A stretch of 64,000 nt of DNA from Candidatus Atribacteria bacterium UBA6251 (lineage in GTDB: Bacteria; Atribacterota; Phoenicimicrobiia; Phoenicimicrobiales; Phoenicimicrobiaceae), in the NCBI GenBank assembly GCA_002441285.1, contig DJVR01000064.1, forward strand, positions 1 to 64,000, in the 5' to 3' direction. The notes under the pieces are model-generated. The model had not been told where the DNA came from. It was given only the letters and a program-made list of their open reading frames with translations, and made no database searches. The position numbers and the translations under genes were made by a program. This document shows positions 9,737-18,177 of this stretch, piece after piece (the stretch's first letter is position 1; each line of letters begins with the position of its first letter).

Positions 9737-11403
9737 AAAAATTACTTTTAGTACTAGTATTGGTCTTCGCTTTTGCACTTCCTGCATTAGCTAACCCCTT
9801 TGCCGATGTTCCATTAAATCATTGGGCTTATGATGCTGTACAGTCTTTAGCAGCAAAAGGGGTCATTGTAGGTTATCCCGACGGAACCTTTGGTGGTGGG
9901 AAAAACCTAACTCGTTATGAATTTGCTGAAGCAGTAGCTAAAGCCTTAGCTTACGTAGAAGGTATGGATTTTGCCTCTGCTGAAGATGTAGCTATTCTGG
10001 AGAAATTAGCTATTGAATTTGCAGATGAACTAGCAAATCTTGGGGTGACTGTTGCTGATTTAGAAGCTGCAGTTGGCGCAAATTCTGAAGCCATTGCAGC
10101 TTTAGAAGAGAAAGTAGCCAAACACGAGAAATTCTTTGAACCATTAACTATTACCGGTCAATTTAGAGTAACTTACGACAAGGACGTTCTCCCCACTTCA
10201 GCCACTGCTACTCTAGTAGATCGTACCAGACTATGGTTTAAAGCAGAAATTAATGATACCACTTCAGCAGGAATTAGACTACAGGCTCAGAATACTATTT
10301 ATGGTACCCCTGCTATCACCTGGAGCAATTTCTGGCTTGAACACAATGGAGAAAATCTTTTCCTGAGAGTAGGAGATGTATTACCTGATGCCATCGGTTT
10401 AGGTTTAATTGCTTACTACGGAAAAGATGAATGCAGTTCCTACAACTTTGATGGATTTTTAGCCAAGTGGACCTGGGACGATGTTACTGATACTGATTTA
10501 GGTAACTGGACTTTCTTCGGCGATGTGGAAGATTACTATACTTTACACGTAGCCACCACTCTCGGTGAAAAAGATGAAGTCGATTTAGGTCTTACTGCTT
10601 CTTATGATTTAGCTGCTGGTGGTTATGCTGGTGGTGTAGACTTGGCTTTTGATCTCGGTGAAGAAGATGAAGTATCTATTGGTTTAGAAGGTGGAGTATT
10701 CTATGATCCTGTAGCTGCTGCCCTTTCTTATGCAGCTGCTGTTGATGTCGGAGCTTCCCTCGATGATCTAGCTCTTTCTTTAGGTGCATGGTATGTACTT
10801 CCTGGTTTTGCTCCTACTATGACCGATTATAGTGCAGATACATTAGGTGGCTATGTCCAGGCAAAATACCCCTTCGATGAAGAATTTACTGGAAAGGTAA
10901 AATTCACCTATGAGATGGATTCTGCCTTAACTGCTCCAACTACTCAGAAGGTAAGAGGTACTTTAAACTATGTTCCTGAGGATGGTGCTAAGGATGAAAA
11001 GGCAGAAGTCTACTTAGAATACAACTTCTTAACTGCTGCTGTTACCGCCTTCGGAAAATATATGAACTATCCATTAGCTGATGACTTTGTATTGAGTGGC
11101 TTTGTAAAATATGTCTATCCTACCAACAATTATGTAGGAGCAGCTACTTTAGAATATAAATTAGCTGATGATATGGATCTAATGGTTGAAGGTCGTGTAG
11201 ATAGTGATGGAGCAGCCCTCTGGAGCGCTGAAGCACAAGTAACCTATGCTATTGCTACTAATACTAAGTTGACCTTTGGTTTTGAAATGAACGATTGGAG
11301 TGATAACCTCAAGGATTACGATCCGATAGATACTTGCGAAGATCAGACTACTATACTTGATAATGTTGGCACTCTGAAGGCTCAACTAACCGTAAGCTTC
11401 TAA
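9733..11403 (+). CDS. SLH-domain outer-membrane porin (OmpM-like)
   Basis: A 556-residue protein with a clean signal peptide (cleavage near ALA/NPFADV). One SLH domain follows (about residues 22-75: FADVPLNHWAYDAVQSLAAK, then GYPDGTFGGGKNLTRYEFA), then a short coiled coil (about residues 85-135) and a C-terminal beta-barrel of alternating acidic strands ending LKAQLTVSF, with a terminal phenylalanine. This is the architecture of OmpM/Slp porins, which tether the outer membrane to cell-wall polymers in diderms lacking Braun-type anchoring. Its strong promoter, AGGAGG site and terminator suggest a very abundant protein. Confidence 0.9.
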   Translation: MKKLLLVLVLVFAFALPALANPFADVPLNHWAYDAVQSLAAKGVIVGYPDGTFGGGKNLTRYEFAEAVAKALAYVEGMDFASAEDVAILEKLAIEFADELANLGVTVADLEAAVGANSEAIAALEEKVAKHEKFFEPLTITGQFRVTYDKDVLPTSATATLVDRTRLWFKAEINDTTSAGIRLQAQNTIYGTPAITWSNFWLEHNGENLFLRVGDVLPDAIGLGLIAYYGKDECSSYNFDGFLAKWTWDDVTDTDLGNWTFFGDVEDYYTLHVATTLGEKDEVDLGLTASYDLAAGGYAGGVDLAFDLGEEDEVSIGLEGGVFYDPVAAALSYAAAVDVGASLDDLALSLGAWYVLPGFAPTMTDYSADTLGGYVQAKYPFDEEFTGKVKFTYEMDSALTAPTTQKVRGTLNYVPEDGAKDEKAEVYLEYNFLTAAVTAFGKYMNYPLADDFVLSGFVKYVYPTNNYVGAATLEYKLADDMDLMVEGRVDSDGAALWSAEAQVTYAIATNTKLTFGFEMNDWSDNLKDYDPIDTCEDQTTILDNVGTLKAQLTVSF

Positions 11404-11430
11404 TTAGAGAAGTTTTAAAAAGTTAAATTA

Positions 11431-11465
11431 AATAACCCCCGAAAAATTTCGGGGGTTATTTTTTT
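11431..11465 (+). terminator. Rho-independent terminator after the porin gene
   Basis: AATAACCCCCGAAA at 11431 pairs with TTTCGGGGGTTATT ending at 11460, giving a perfect GC-rich stem with a very short loop followed by a T run. It lies 28 bases after the porin stop and is the clearest terminator in the window. Confidence 0.93.
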
Positions 11466-11504
11466 ATGGCTATTTCTATTGCGGAGATTCCCAAATTATA
11501 TTAT

Positions 11505-11725
11505 AATTTAATTAGTTACTTGGTTAGATAGTTATCTAGTTAATCTGGTTAATTAGTTGGTAAATAAGTTCCCAGTTAATTAAATAATTACTAAACCAAC
11601 CAAAACAGTCTCTATCTATTTTTTCTTAACCATTTAACCAACCAGCTAATTAACAGTTTTTAAATTTTTATATTAACTAACTAATTAACTAACTAACCAG
11701 TTAACCATTTAACTAACTAACAAAA
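11505..11725. repeat. Degenerate AACTAACC/GGTTAGTT intergenic tract
   Basis: About 220 bases made almost wholly of loosely repeated units such as TTAGTTAC, GGTTAGAT, AACCAACC and AACTAACTAACC, on both orientations. There is no open frame. Similar tracts occur at about 6248-6310, 14766-14805, 23250-23355, 25015-25150, 28010-28160, 36530-36625, 46340-46425 and 61800-61885. Confidence 0.75.
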
Positions 11726-11740
11726 AGGTGGTGGCTATAA

Positions 11741-12673
11741 ATGATATTTAAAAAATCATTTGCTCTTCTTTTGGTAATTATTTTTATCTTTACTTCAGTT
11801 TTAGCTAATTTTTCTTGGGCTGCTGAGGTATCTCAGAAGGCCTTGTTGGCAGATTTATCCCAGATAGAAAAGACTATCTATGGTACAATTTCTACTCAGC
11901 CTCTAGTCGAACGAGTAGAATACTTAGAAAAAGAAATGGTAGGACGCACTCTTCCCGGAACTATTACCAATAGAGTTAAACAATTGAAAGATTTCGTTAT
12001 TACTGGCACAATGGAAGAACCTTCACTTATCTTCAAAATCAATACTTCCCAGTGGACTCTGGATAACCAGATTTCTAATCAACCTTTAATTACCAAGATT
12101 GAAAATTTAGAAAATTTATTATTTGGTAAAACCTCTGAAGATGTCCTAGCTATGAGAGCAGAAGCAATCTTTAGTCTTTGTTTCAAAGAAGGAAAACCAC
12201 AATTTACCGAAGTCATTCTTCCGGCTGGGACCTTAATATTAATCAAGTTCCTTAATCAAGTAAGTTCAAATAAGAGCGAGGAAGGAGAAACTTTTAATTT
12301 CCAAGTGGCAGAAAATATTTTCATAGAAGAAAAACTGGTTATTCCAGCCAATACCCAGGGGGTCGGGAAGGTTTCGGAAGCCAAAAAAGCTACTTTATTG
12401 GCTCGTCCGGGGAAATTGACTCTGGAATTTGAAAAGATTTCTGCATTAGATGGTACTCCCTTACAATTAGTGTTAGGGGAGGAAGCCAAAGAAGAGAATA
12501 AAAGGATAGCAGTAGCAGTAGGAGTGGGTGTTTTGGGTTTAATTATCTTAAGTAATCCAGTGGGCTTAATTGCTGGAGCATTAGTTCCTGGTAAGAATGT
12601 GAAGATTGAGGAAGGGACTGAAATGTTCCTGCAAATTGAACAGGATACCCCAGTTATTGCCTTAGTGCCATAA
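11741..12673 (+). CDS. Secreted protein with internal repeat, function unknown
   Basis: A 310-residue protein with a signal peptide (cleavage near SWA/AEV). Two related segments lie in the N-terminal half: IEKTIYGTISTQPLVERVEYLE (about residues 42-63) and NQPLITKIENLENLLFGK (about 110-128). A beta-rich domain (about 160-250) contains ILPAGTLILIKFLNQVSS and KLVIPANTQGVGKVSEA, resembling exported domains that begin with a phrase like 'PAGT.I.V.L'. A hydrophobic glycine-rich helix lies at about 262-290 and may cross a membrane. The ribosome site is AAAGGTGGTGG. I cannot assign a function; the context is envelope and secretion. Confidence 0.7.
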   Translation: MIFKKSFALLLVIIFIFTSVLANFSWAAEVSQKALLADLSQIEKTIYGTISTQPLVERVEYLEKEMVGRTLPGTITNRVKQLKDFVITGTMEEPSLIFKINTSQWTLDNQISNQPLITKIENLENLLFGKTSEDVLAMRAEAIFSLCFKEGKPQFTEVILPAGTLILIKFLNQVSSNKSEEGETFNFQVAENIFIEEKLVIPANTQGVGKVSEAKKATLLARPGKLTLEFEKISALDGTPLQLVLGEEAKEENKRIAVAVGVGVLGLIILSNPVGLIAGALVPGKNVKIEEGTEMFLQIEQDTPVIALVP

Positions 12674-12682
12674 TAAAAGAAT

Positions 12683-12754
12683 AAAAGAGGAAAGTCTACT
12701 TTTATATAATGCATAAAAGTAATATAAGCACATAAAAGTATTCTGTCCCCTTTT
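12683..12754. repeat. REP-like inverted repeat, family B copy 1
   Basis: An imperfect inverted repeat of about 72 bases. The left end reads AAAAGAGGAAAGTCTACTTT and the right end AAAAGTATTCTGTCCCCTTT, related by reverse complement. It lies between two convergent genes. Relatives are at 14103, 34334, 41403 and a half copy at 61710. Confidence 0.8.
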
Positions 12755-12764
12755 ATTCTCCCAA

Positions 12765-14000
12765 TTAATATTCTACAATGGTGAAAGTTGAATCAGTAGG
12801 GTAAACTTGGACTTCCTGGGTAATATCAATACTGGTTAATAGATTATCCAATTCTGTAACCCAGTTTTTTATATAGAGATAGGCTTCCTGCAAGCTGACC
12901 CTGGTATCCAGATTAGTATCCGCTGGGTAACTACCAGAGTAACCGCAACCCTCACATAAAGCCATAGAAAAGACTGCGAAAGGATCGAAGGTTTCTGGTA
13001 TTATTGGAGAAATTTCCATACATTGTTGGTAGTAATGACAGGAAGTTAAGACTTGGTATTGATTTGTGGTAAGTAATCCTTTAGATGGAGCTTGATGAAA
13101 AACCTTAATGAGCTCATTATTAAATGAGTACAATTCTTCTTGAAGTTTTTTTATTTCCTGATATTTTTTACCGATAAAACCTCCAGAATGGCAGGCATCA
13201 ATAAAGACTACTTTTATTCCTGGGATAGCGCTTAAAGCATTTTCTAATTCATTTACACTTATAGCTGTATTTACAAAAAAAGTCATATCCGCGGGACAAA
13301 GATAAGAAGTGTTTTTTAATAGCATTCCGTGTCCGCTAAAATAAAAATAGGAAATATCATTATTATCTGCACCTAAAAAACAGGAAGTAATATTCTGCAG
13401 GATATTTGATTTGGTAGCTTGCCAGTCCTTTAAATACCAAATATTAGAAAATAAAGTGTTTGAAGAACCAAAACTGCATTTACTAAGAATATAACACATT
13501 CTATCCACATCATAAGGCGGGGAAGATAAGTCATTATCACTACCCCAAATATAATTACCTACTCCCACACAAAGAGCTCGATATACTACTTCATTTTGAG
13601 TGACAGCAACTGCCATTGTATCCGATTTGCTTATATTTCCTTCTGTGTAAGTGACTAAGATAATAGTTGTTCCTACTGATATTCCAGTAATTAATCCGTT
13701 TGAGTCAACACTGGTACAATCAGGGTTAGCACTGGAAAAAATACAATTGTTAAGCTTTATGTCTGCTGAGCTAAAATCAGAATAATAAGCAGTCACTGAG
13801 GTAATGTATTTTGATTCTCCCACCTTTAATTCTATAGTCTCAGGTTGAATCTCTATTTTAGTAAGGTAAGGGAGTAAAGTAGTGGAATTAGATGGATTAG
13901 GAGGATAGAGATATCTCCAGCAACCGACAAAACATATTAAAAAAGCCAGTAGAAAGAAAAAAATTAATAAATTTTGATTAAAGAATCTTTGTTTATACAT
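12765..14000 (-). CDS. Caspase-fold (peptidase C14) lipoprotein with BIG2-like domain
   Basis: The 411-residue product has a lipoprotein signal (lipobox LICFVGC near residue 27). A bacterial Ig-like BIG2 segment follows (about residues 47-132, with IELKVGES and GLITGISVGTTIILVTY). Then comes a C14 caspase-like domain (about 140-400) with YRALCVGVGNYIWGSDNDL, the catalytic histidine in YFYFSGHGML and the catalytic cysteine in VVFIDACHSGGF. Both dyad residues are intact, so it is probably an active cysteine endopeptidase on the outer side of a membrane. Substrate is unknown. A clostripain-like lipoprotein of the same protease clan lies nearby at 14826. Confidence 0.88.
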   Translation of the reverse strand: MYKQRFFNQNLLIFFFLLAFLICFVGCWRYLYPPNPSNSTTLLPYLTKIEIQPETIELKVGESKYITSVTAYYSDFSSADIKLNNCIFSSANPDCTSVDSNGLITGISVGTTIILVTYTEGNISKSDTMAVAVTQNEVVYRALCVGVGNYIWGSDNDLSSPPYDVDRMCYILSKCSFGSSNTLFSNIWYLKDWQATKSNILQNITSCFLGADNNDISYFYFSGHGMLLKNTSYLCPADMTFFVNTAISVNELENALSAIPGIKVVFIDACHSGGFIGKKYQEIKKLQEELYSFNNELIKVFHQAPSKGLLTTNQYQVLTSCHYYQQCMEISPIIPETFDPFAVFSMALCEGCGYSGSYPADTNLDTRVSLQEAYLYIKNWVTELDNLLTSIDITQEVQVYPTDSTFTIVEY

Positions 14001-14102
14001 AACAAAAACTTCTAAATAAAGAATAAAGATAGTCTTTATACTATATATAATTATTCGATAAGGTTAAAAAAATCTTTTTACCTAAAAATTATTTATTTGA
14101 TT

Positions 14103-14161
14103 AAAAAAGGGACTGTTTACTTCTAAACTGAGATATAGTATAAAAGTAGCCTGTCCCCTTT
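14103..14161. repeat. REP-like inverted repeat, family B copy 2
   Basis: About 59 bases beginning AAAAAAGGGACTGTTTACTT and ending AAAGTAGCCTGTCCCCTTT, the two ends being imperfect reverse complements. It lies about 100 bases upstream of the caspase gene start and downstream of the stop of the small lipoprotein gene at 14200 (minus strand). Confidence 0.8.
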
Positions 14162-14199
14162 AAATAATTTTCATTATTAGATCCAGATTAAGTTAAAGA

Positions 14200-14520
14200 T
14201 TAAGGATAAAGATACACATAGTTTACTCCAGCATGAATATATCTTGTGACATAATAATAGCCCCACCAATAACCATCGACATCAATTGCTTCAAAGAAGT
14301 GATTTCCTATTGGAACATTATATAAGACATAAGTCCCTGGTGCAACTCCCGAGAACTTTTGAGTGTAATCCATCCAAATGTTATAATACCAGGAACCTGA
14401 TACCACTATATAAACTGTTCCTGTAGTCGGATAAGTTGGTACACATCCTGTAAATGCGAGTGACAAAAATGCAATTACTACTAATACCAGAATACCTTTT
14501 ACTAAAACATTCTTTTTCAT
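14200..14520 (-). CDS. Small lipoprotein, function unknown
   Basis: A 106-residue protein with a lipobox (LAFTGC near residue 26) after a basic, hydrophobic signal. The mature part is rich in tyrosine and glycine and ends YIHAGVNYVYLYP. A carboxypeptidase-regulatory or PEGA-like beta fold is possible from GTVYIVVSGSW and GTYVLYNVPIGNHFFEAIDVDG, a pattern seen in PEGA domains. The ribosome site GAGGAGGTGA lies just before the ATG. It is placed between the caspase and clostripain genes; no function is known. Confidence 0.7.
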   Translation of the reverse strand: MKKNVLVKGILVLVVIAFLSLAFTGCVPTYPTTGTVYIVVSGSWYYNIWMDYTQKFSGVAPGTYVLYNVPIGNHFFEAIDVDGYWWGYYYVTRYIHAGVNYVYLYP

Positions 14521-14825
14521 TAAAATTCACCTCCTCTCGGATCTTTATTAGTATTATACAGTATCTTCCTAAAAAAATCCTCTTTTTTGTGAAAAATATT
14601 TCGATTTCCCCTACAAAATTAGAATCAAATATGGTTTTCCCAAGAATACTATCCAGGTTTTTAATAAAGTACTTAATTTTTAAGTGTTTAGACTTTATAG
14701 TTATAATATGTTATATTATTATAAGTGATTTATTATATTAAATTTTTTACCATAAACAGAATTTTCAACTAAATAACAAAAGAACCAACTAACTAATTAA
14801 CCAAAAAAGGAGTCCTCATAAATAA
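14521..14825. other. Intergenic region between divergent genes
   Basis: About 305 AT-rich bases between the minus-strand small lipoprotein and the plus-strand clostripain gene. Several TATAAT-like hexamers are present on both strands (for example around 14545-14560 for the minus strand), but none has a convincing -35 box. The right end (14766-14805) has a short AACTAACTAATTAACC-type tract. Confidence 0.4.
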
Positions 14826-16058
14826 ATGCATAGTAAAAATATTTTAATTTTTTCCCTTATCTGTCTATTAATATTATCTATCAATCTAACTGGCTGTTAT
14901 TTATTCCCTCCCTCTAATCTCCCTGAATGGACGGTAATGGTCTATCTTGATGCTGATAATGATTTAGAAAGTTATGGGATTAAGGATATCAATGAAATGG
15001 AAATGGTCGGTTCTAGTTCCCAGGTAAATATATTGGTACAAATAGACCGTATTCCTTATAATGTATTAAATTCTCTCTATATAGGGTATCTGGATGATTT
15101 TTCTAACAGCAACTGGTCTACTACCCGTAGATATTATATTACTCAAGATATGGACCTCAATCTGATAAATTCCCCCTTACTGGCTGATTTAGGCGAATTA
15201 AATATGGGAGATCCTCAAACCTTGATTGACTTTGTTAGTTGGGCAATTACTAACTATCCAGCCAGGAAGTATTTGCTGGTACTCTGGAATCATGGTGGTG
15301 GATTTAGGAGTGTATCTTTTACTACTAAAGATATTTGCTGGGATTATAGTAACGGTTTGGATAAAATTACTATGCCAGAATTGGCGGATGCTCTTTCAGT
15401 AATTAGCAGTCAGGCTGCTGGGAAAATAGATATATTAGGGATGGATGCCTGTCTTATGGCTATGACGGAAGTTGCTTATCAGGTGAAAGACTTTACCGAA
15501 ATTATGGTAACTTCCCAGGAATATGTACCAGCTGAGGGCTGGCCTTATGAGGCTATTTTAGCTGAACTAATTGCCAATCCATCTATGTCTAAAGAAGAAC
15601 TAGCTACTCAAATTGTAGATAAATATATTTTATCTTATCCTTTTAAAAATGTTACCTGTTCAGCAACTGATTTAAGTCAGATGGATATTTTAGCTGGAGA
15701 AGTATCTGCACTGGCTCAAGCGGTAATAGCTGATAATTCTACTTCGAAAAATATATATTTACAATGTGGCCAGCAAAGTCAGTATTTTTCTGATCCTGAT
15801 TTTGTAGATTTATATGATCTTTGTCAACAGTTTTTAAATTATTCTAATAATATAGAGGTAAAAAATATAGCCACCAGCATTCAGCAGACTTTAAATTATG
15901 CACGCCTTAAATCTGTAAATAATGGGGGAGCACTAAAAGATGCCAATGGTCTTTCCATCTATTTCCCCTGGTATCGTGGTTATTCCAGTTATTATAATTT
16001 AACTGATTTTGCTCAGGATACTACCTGGGATGAAATGCTTTTACATTTAGGGCTTTAA
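14826..16058 (+). CDS. Clostripain-family (peptidase C11) lipoprotein
   Basis: A 410-residue protein with a lipobox (INLTGC near residue 24), then the C11 opening WTVMVYLDADNDLESYGIKD. The catalytic histidine is in VLWNHGGGF (about residue 158) and the catalytic cysteine in DILGMDACLMAMTEVAYQ (about residue 210). Clostripain-like enzymes are arginine- or lysine-specific cysteine proteases. The dyad is intact and the rest of the domain (to GLSIYFPWYRGY) is complete, so activity at the cell surface or in the periplasm is likely. It shares its fold with the C14 protein at 12765. An AAGGAG site precedes the ATG. Confidence 0.9.
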   Translation: MHSKNILIFSLICLLILSINLTGCYLFPPSNLPEWTVMVYLDADNDLESYGIKDINEMEMVGSSSQVNILVQIDRIPYNVLNSLYIGYLDDFSNSNWSTTRRYYITQDMDLNLINSPLLADLGELNMGDPQTLIDFVSWAITNYPARKYLLVLWNHGGGFRSVSFTTKDICWDYSNGLDKITMPELADALSVISSQAAGKIDILGMDACLMAMTEVAYQVKDFTEIMVTSQEYVPAEGWPYEAILAELIANPSMSKEELATQIVDKYILSYPFKNVTCSATDLSQMDILAGEVSALAQAVIADNSTSKNIYLQCGQQSQYFSDPDFVDLYDLCQQFLNYSNNIEVKNIATSIQQTLNYARLKSVNNGGALKDANGLSIYFPWYRGYSSYYNLTDFAQDTTWDEMLLHLGL

Positions 16059-16073
16059 TGATATTATTATAAT

Positions 16074-16667
16074 ATGCGAAGAAGTAAAAATATTTGGTTG
16101 ATAATAATTTTAATCATTTTTCTATCTATAGGGGCATATTTTTATTTTTTTTCTAACCGAGAAAAAGATAAGGAGCTAGAACAGCCAAAGGAAGAAAAAA
16201 AAGAGATAGCTGAAGAAGAGGTCATCGTTAATGAAGCCCCGGTCAGGATTGAACAGGGAAGAGTAGTGGGAATGAAAGGCGGGGTAAAAGAGTGGGAGAT
16301 AGAAGCAGAAAAGATCTCTTTAGCCCAGGACAGAAAAATGACTGTTTTTGAGAAGATTAACAAGGCGATTATCTTTAGAGACAATGAGCCTTACTGGAAT
16401 ATTCAATTAGAGAAATGTATTGCAGATATGGGTAGTAATAATATGGAATTAATAGGCGGAGTAATCTTTGAATCAAAAGAAGGAGATATTTTAAAGGGGA
16501 ATAGATTTTACTGGAATTCACAAGACCAAACCTTATCCAGCTTAGAGCCTGTGGAACTGCTAGTAGAAGATAATTGGATAATCGCAGATTGGATGAGCAC
16601 TGACATAGAATTAAATATGCTCGAATTGGAGGGAAAAGTAAAGGCAGTTTTTAAAATTAAAGGATAG
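16074..16667 (+). CDS. lptC: LptC, LPS export bitopic inner-membrane protein
   Basis: A 197-residue protein with an N-terminal membrane anchor (about residues 7-25), a charged linker, and a beta-jellyroll domain with the LptC pattern GRVVGMKGGVKEWEIEAEKI (about residues 62-81). LptC joins the LptBFG transporter to the LptA bridge. It follows the clostripain gene by 15 bases. lptA lies 760 bases downstream; the gap holds a decayed toxin-antitoxin pair, which probably interrupted an older lptC-lptA operon. Confidence 0.85.
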   Translation: MRRSKNIWLIIILIIFLSIGAYFYFFSNREKDKELEQPKEEKKEIAEEEVIVNEAPVRIEQGRVVGMKGGVKEWEIEAEKISLAQDRKMTVFEKINKAIIFRDNEPYWNIQLEKCIADMGSNNMELIGGVIFESKEGDILKGNRFYWNSQDQTLSSLEPVELLVEDNWIIADWMSTDIELNMLELEGKVKAVFKIKG

Positions 16668-16697
16668 AATATCTTATTTAAAAGAGATGGAAAGAGA

Positions 16698-17033
16698 ATG
16701 AATAAAGAGAGATTAAAAAAATCTATTATATCTTTATACCAAAAAATAGATCCAGAAAGAATAATTCTGTTTGGTTCTTGGTGTAAAGCAGAACAAGATC
16801 AATACAGCGATGTAGACAGGATCATAATTTATGATACTAAAAAGAGGGTTTTAGATAGATTAAAAGAGCTTTACCTTTTATGGAATATCCCCATTGCCTT
16901 TGATTTGCTTGCTTATACCCCACAAGAATTTGAAAAGATGCTGAAAGAAAAAAATCCCTTTATTGAAAGAATAAAAAAAGAAGGAGAGGTTGTCTATGAA
17001 AGACTCGGACAAGAAAGCACTTCGCTGGTTTAA
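16698..17033 (+). CDS. MNT-type nucleotidyltransferase (MntA-like antitoxin)
   Basis: The 111-residue product is a minimal nucleotidyltransferase with RIILFGSWCKAEQDQYSDVD (residues about 20-39), giving the GS...D-x-D active-site pattern. The usual glycine before the acidic pair is replaced (GSW-CKAE rather than GSRARG). Such proteins pair with HEPN toxins and AMPylate or otherwise neutralise them. The partner gene begins inside its 3' end at 16996 but is broken, so this antitoxin may be an orphan. A GGAAAGAG site precedes the ATG. It is inserted between lptC and lptA. Confidence 0.8.
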   Translation: MNKERLKKSIISLYQKIDPERIILFGSWCKAEQDQYSDVDRIIIYDTKKRVLDRLKELYLLWNIPIAFDLLAYTPQEFEKMLKEKNPFIERIKKEGEVVYERLGQESTSLV

Positions 17034-17420
17034 GCACTCAGAAGATGACCTTGAAATGGTAAGATGGTTGAATGTTGAATAAAGAAAAAAATTTTTTAGA
17101 TAAAGGATGTTTTATAGCTCAGCAAACTGGAAAAAAACATTGAAATCCGGACTTTATACTTAAGGAGAAAGAATAGTAATAAGGCATTCTTTTAAGAATT
17201 TTTTGAAAAAATAAGAAATGAAGTTTTAGAATTTTAGGAAATTAGGGATGAATGTAGGAGGTTAGATCGTGATTATATTCCTACCAGATATCCTAATGGT
17301 TTACCTGGTGGAATACCTTTTCAGTATTTTATGGAAAGTGATATAAAAAGTGCTTTAAAAGATAAGGAAAAGGTTTTAAATTTTTATAGGATATTTCTCC
17401 AGAAGAAAGGAGGGTTATAA
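16996..17420 (+). pseudogene. Decayed HEPN-domain toxin (HepT-like) remnant
   Basis: The reading starts MKDSDKKALRWFKHSEDDLE (ATG at 16996, overlapping the antitoxin by 38 bases), a typical HEPN N terminus, then hits a stop after 28 codons. Further matches appear in other frames: CFIAQQ near 17110 (the HEPN 'C..AQQAAEK' position) and DYIPTRYPNGLPGG near 17275, the conserved C-terminal HEPN motif, ending in a TAA at 17418. Several stops and frameshifts separate them, so no functional toxin can be made. Its tail contains the ribosome binding site of lptA. Confidence 0.8.
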
Positions 17421-17425
17421 ATAAA

Positions 17426-18127
17426 TTGAAAAATATTCAAAAAACCTATTTTATTAAAATTATTGTTTTGCTTTTTAGCTTATTTTTAATAGTAACTTTA
17501 TCTTCAGTGGTGGTTTTGGCACAAAAAGCAGAAAGCGAAGAAGGAAAAGAGGCAACAGAAACTACAGTAAGTATAGAGGCGGATAAGGTTCTTTATGATA
17601 AGAGTATGGATAAGATGAACTTTCAAGGAAATTTAAGAATTTTGCAGGAGGATATTGTTTTAACGGCAGAGGAAGCTGAATTTGATGTGAACCAGAAGAT
17701 TGGGCAGATTAAGAACAATATTAAGTTGGTGCAGAAAGATATCACCATTACTGGTGAAGCTCTGGAAGCATTTCTTAATGATAAAAGATATATCTTCCAG
17801 GGAGAAGTAAAACTAATTCAAGAACGCAAAGATGAAGAAGGAAAAGAAGATAATATTATCTGGAATGCCCCTCAATTGGAGATTTTGGCTGATAGCAAAG
17901 ATATTACTGCTACCGGAGGAGTAAAGATTTTAAAGAAGGACTATACTATTACAGCAGAGCAGGCAGTTTATAATGATCAGGAACAGAAGATAGAACTAAA
18001 AGGAAAAGTAAAGATAGAAGAAGAGGAAAGTAATCGCTGGATCTCCGGTGATCAAGCTATCTTTTTTATCGAATCTGAAAGATTAGAAGTCACCGGCAAT
18101 GTACATAGCGGCCTCAAATTAGACTAA
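17426..18127 (+). CDS. lptA: LptA/OstA-like periplasmic LPS transport protein
   Basis: A 233-residue protein with a signal segment (about residues 8-29, cleavage near VLA/QKA) and two OstA/LptA repeats: VSIEADKVLYDKSMDKMNFQ near residue 48 and further turns such as DSKDITATGGVKILKKDYTI. LptA forms the beta-jellyroll bridge that carries LPS across the periplasm from LptC to LptD. The TTG start is supported by AAGGAGG 12 bases upstream. The stop codon touches a family A palindrome. It is slightly longer than E. coli LptA (185 residues), having an extra turn. Confidence 0.82.
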   Translation: MKNIQKTYFIKIIVLLFSLFLIVTLSSVVVLAQKAESEEGKEATETTVSIEADKVLYDKSMDKMNFQGNLRILQEDIVLTAEEAEFDVNQKIGQIKNNIKLVQKDITITGEALEAFLNDKRYIFQGEVKLIQERKDEEGKEDNIIWNAPQLEILADSKDITATGGVKILKKDYTITAEQAVYNDQEQKIELKGKVKIEEEESNRWISGDQAIFFIESERLEVTGNVHSGLKLD

Positions 18128-18161
18128 TGTAAAAAAAAGTGCCAGGCACTTTTTTTTACAT
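18127..18161. repeat. REP-like palindrome, family A copy 2
   Basis: A perfect 35-base palindrome-like unit ATGT-A8-GTGCCAGGCAC-T8-ACAT touching the lptA stop codon. With the copy at 18762 it exactly brackets the lipoprotein gene 18178-18759. It contains a GTG that could be mistaken for that gene's start. Confidence 0.92.
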
Positions 18162-18177
18162 CGAGAGGGAGAAGGAA

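Noticed and set aside
12256..12714. Open frame on the minus strand over the 11741 gene
   Set aside because: No signal or domain, no ribosome site, and it mirrors a coding gene in another frame.
18139..18177. Longer N terminus for the lipoprotein at 18178, from a GTG inside the palindrome
   Set aside because: It would put 13 non-signal residues before a proper lipoprotein signal and would start in a dispersed repeat; GAAGG supports ATG 18178.
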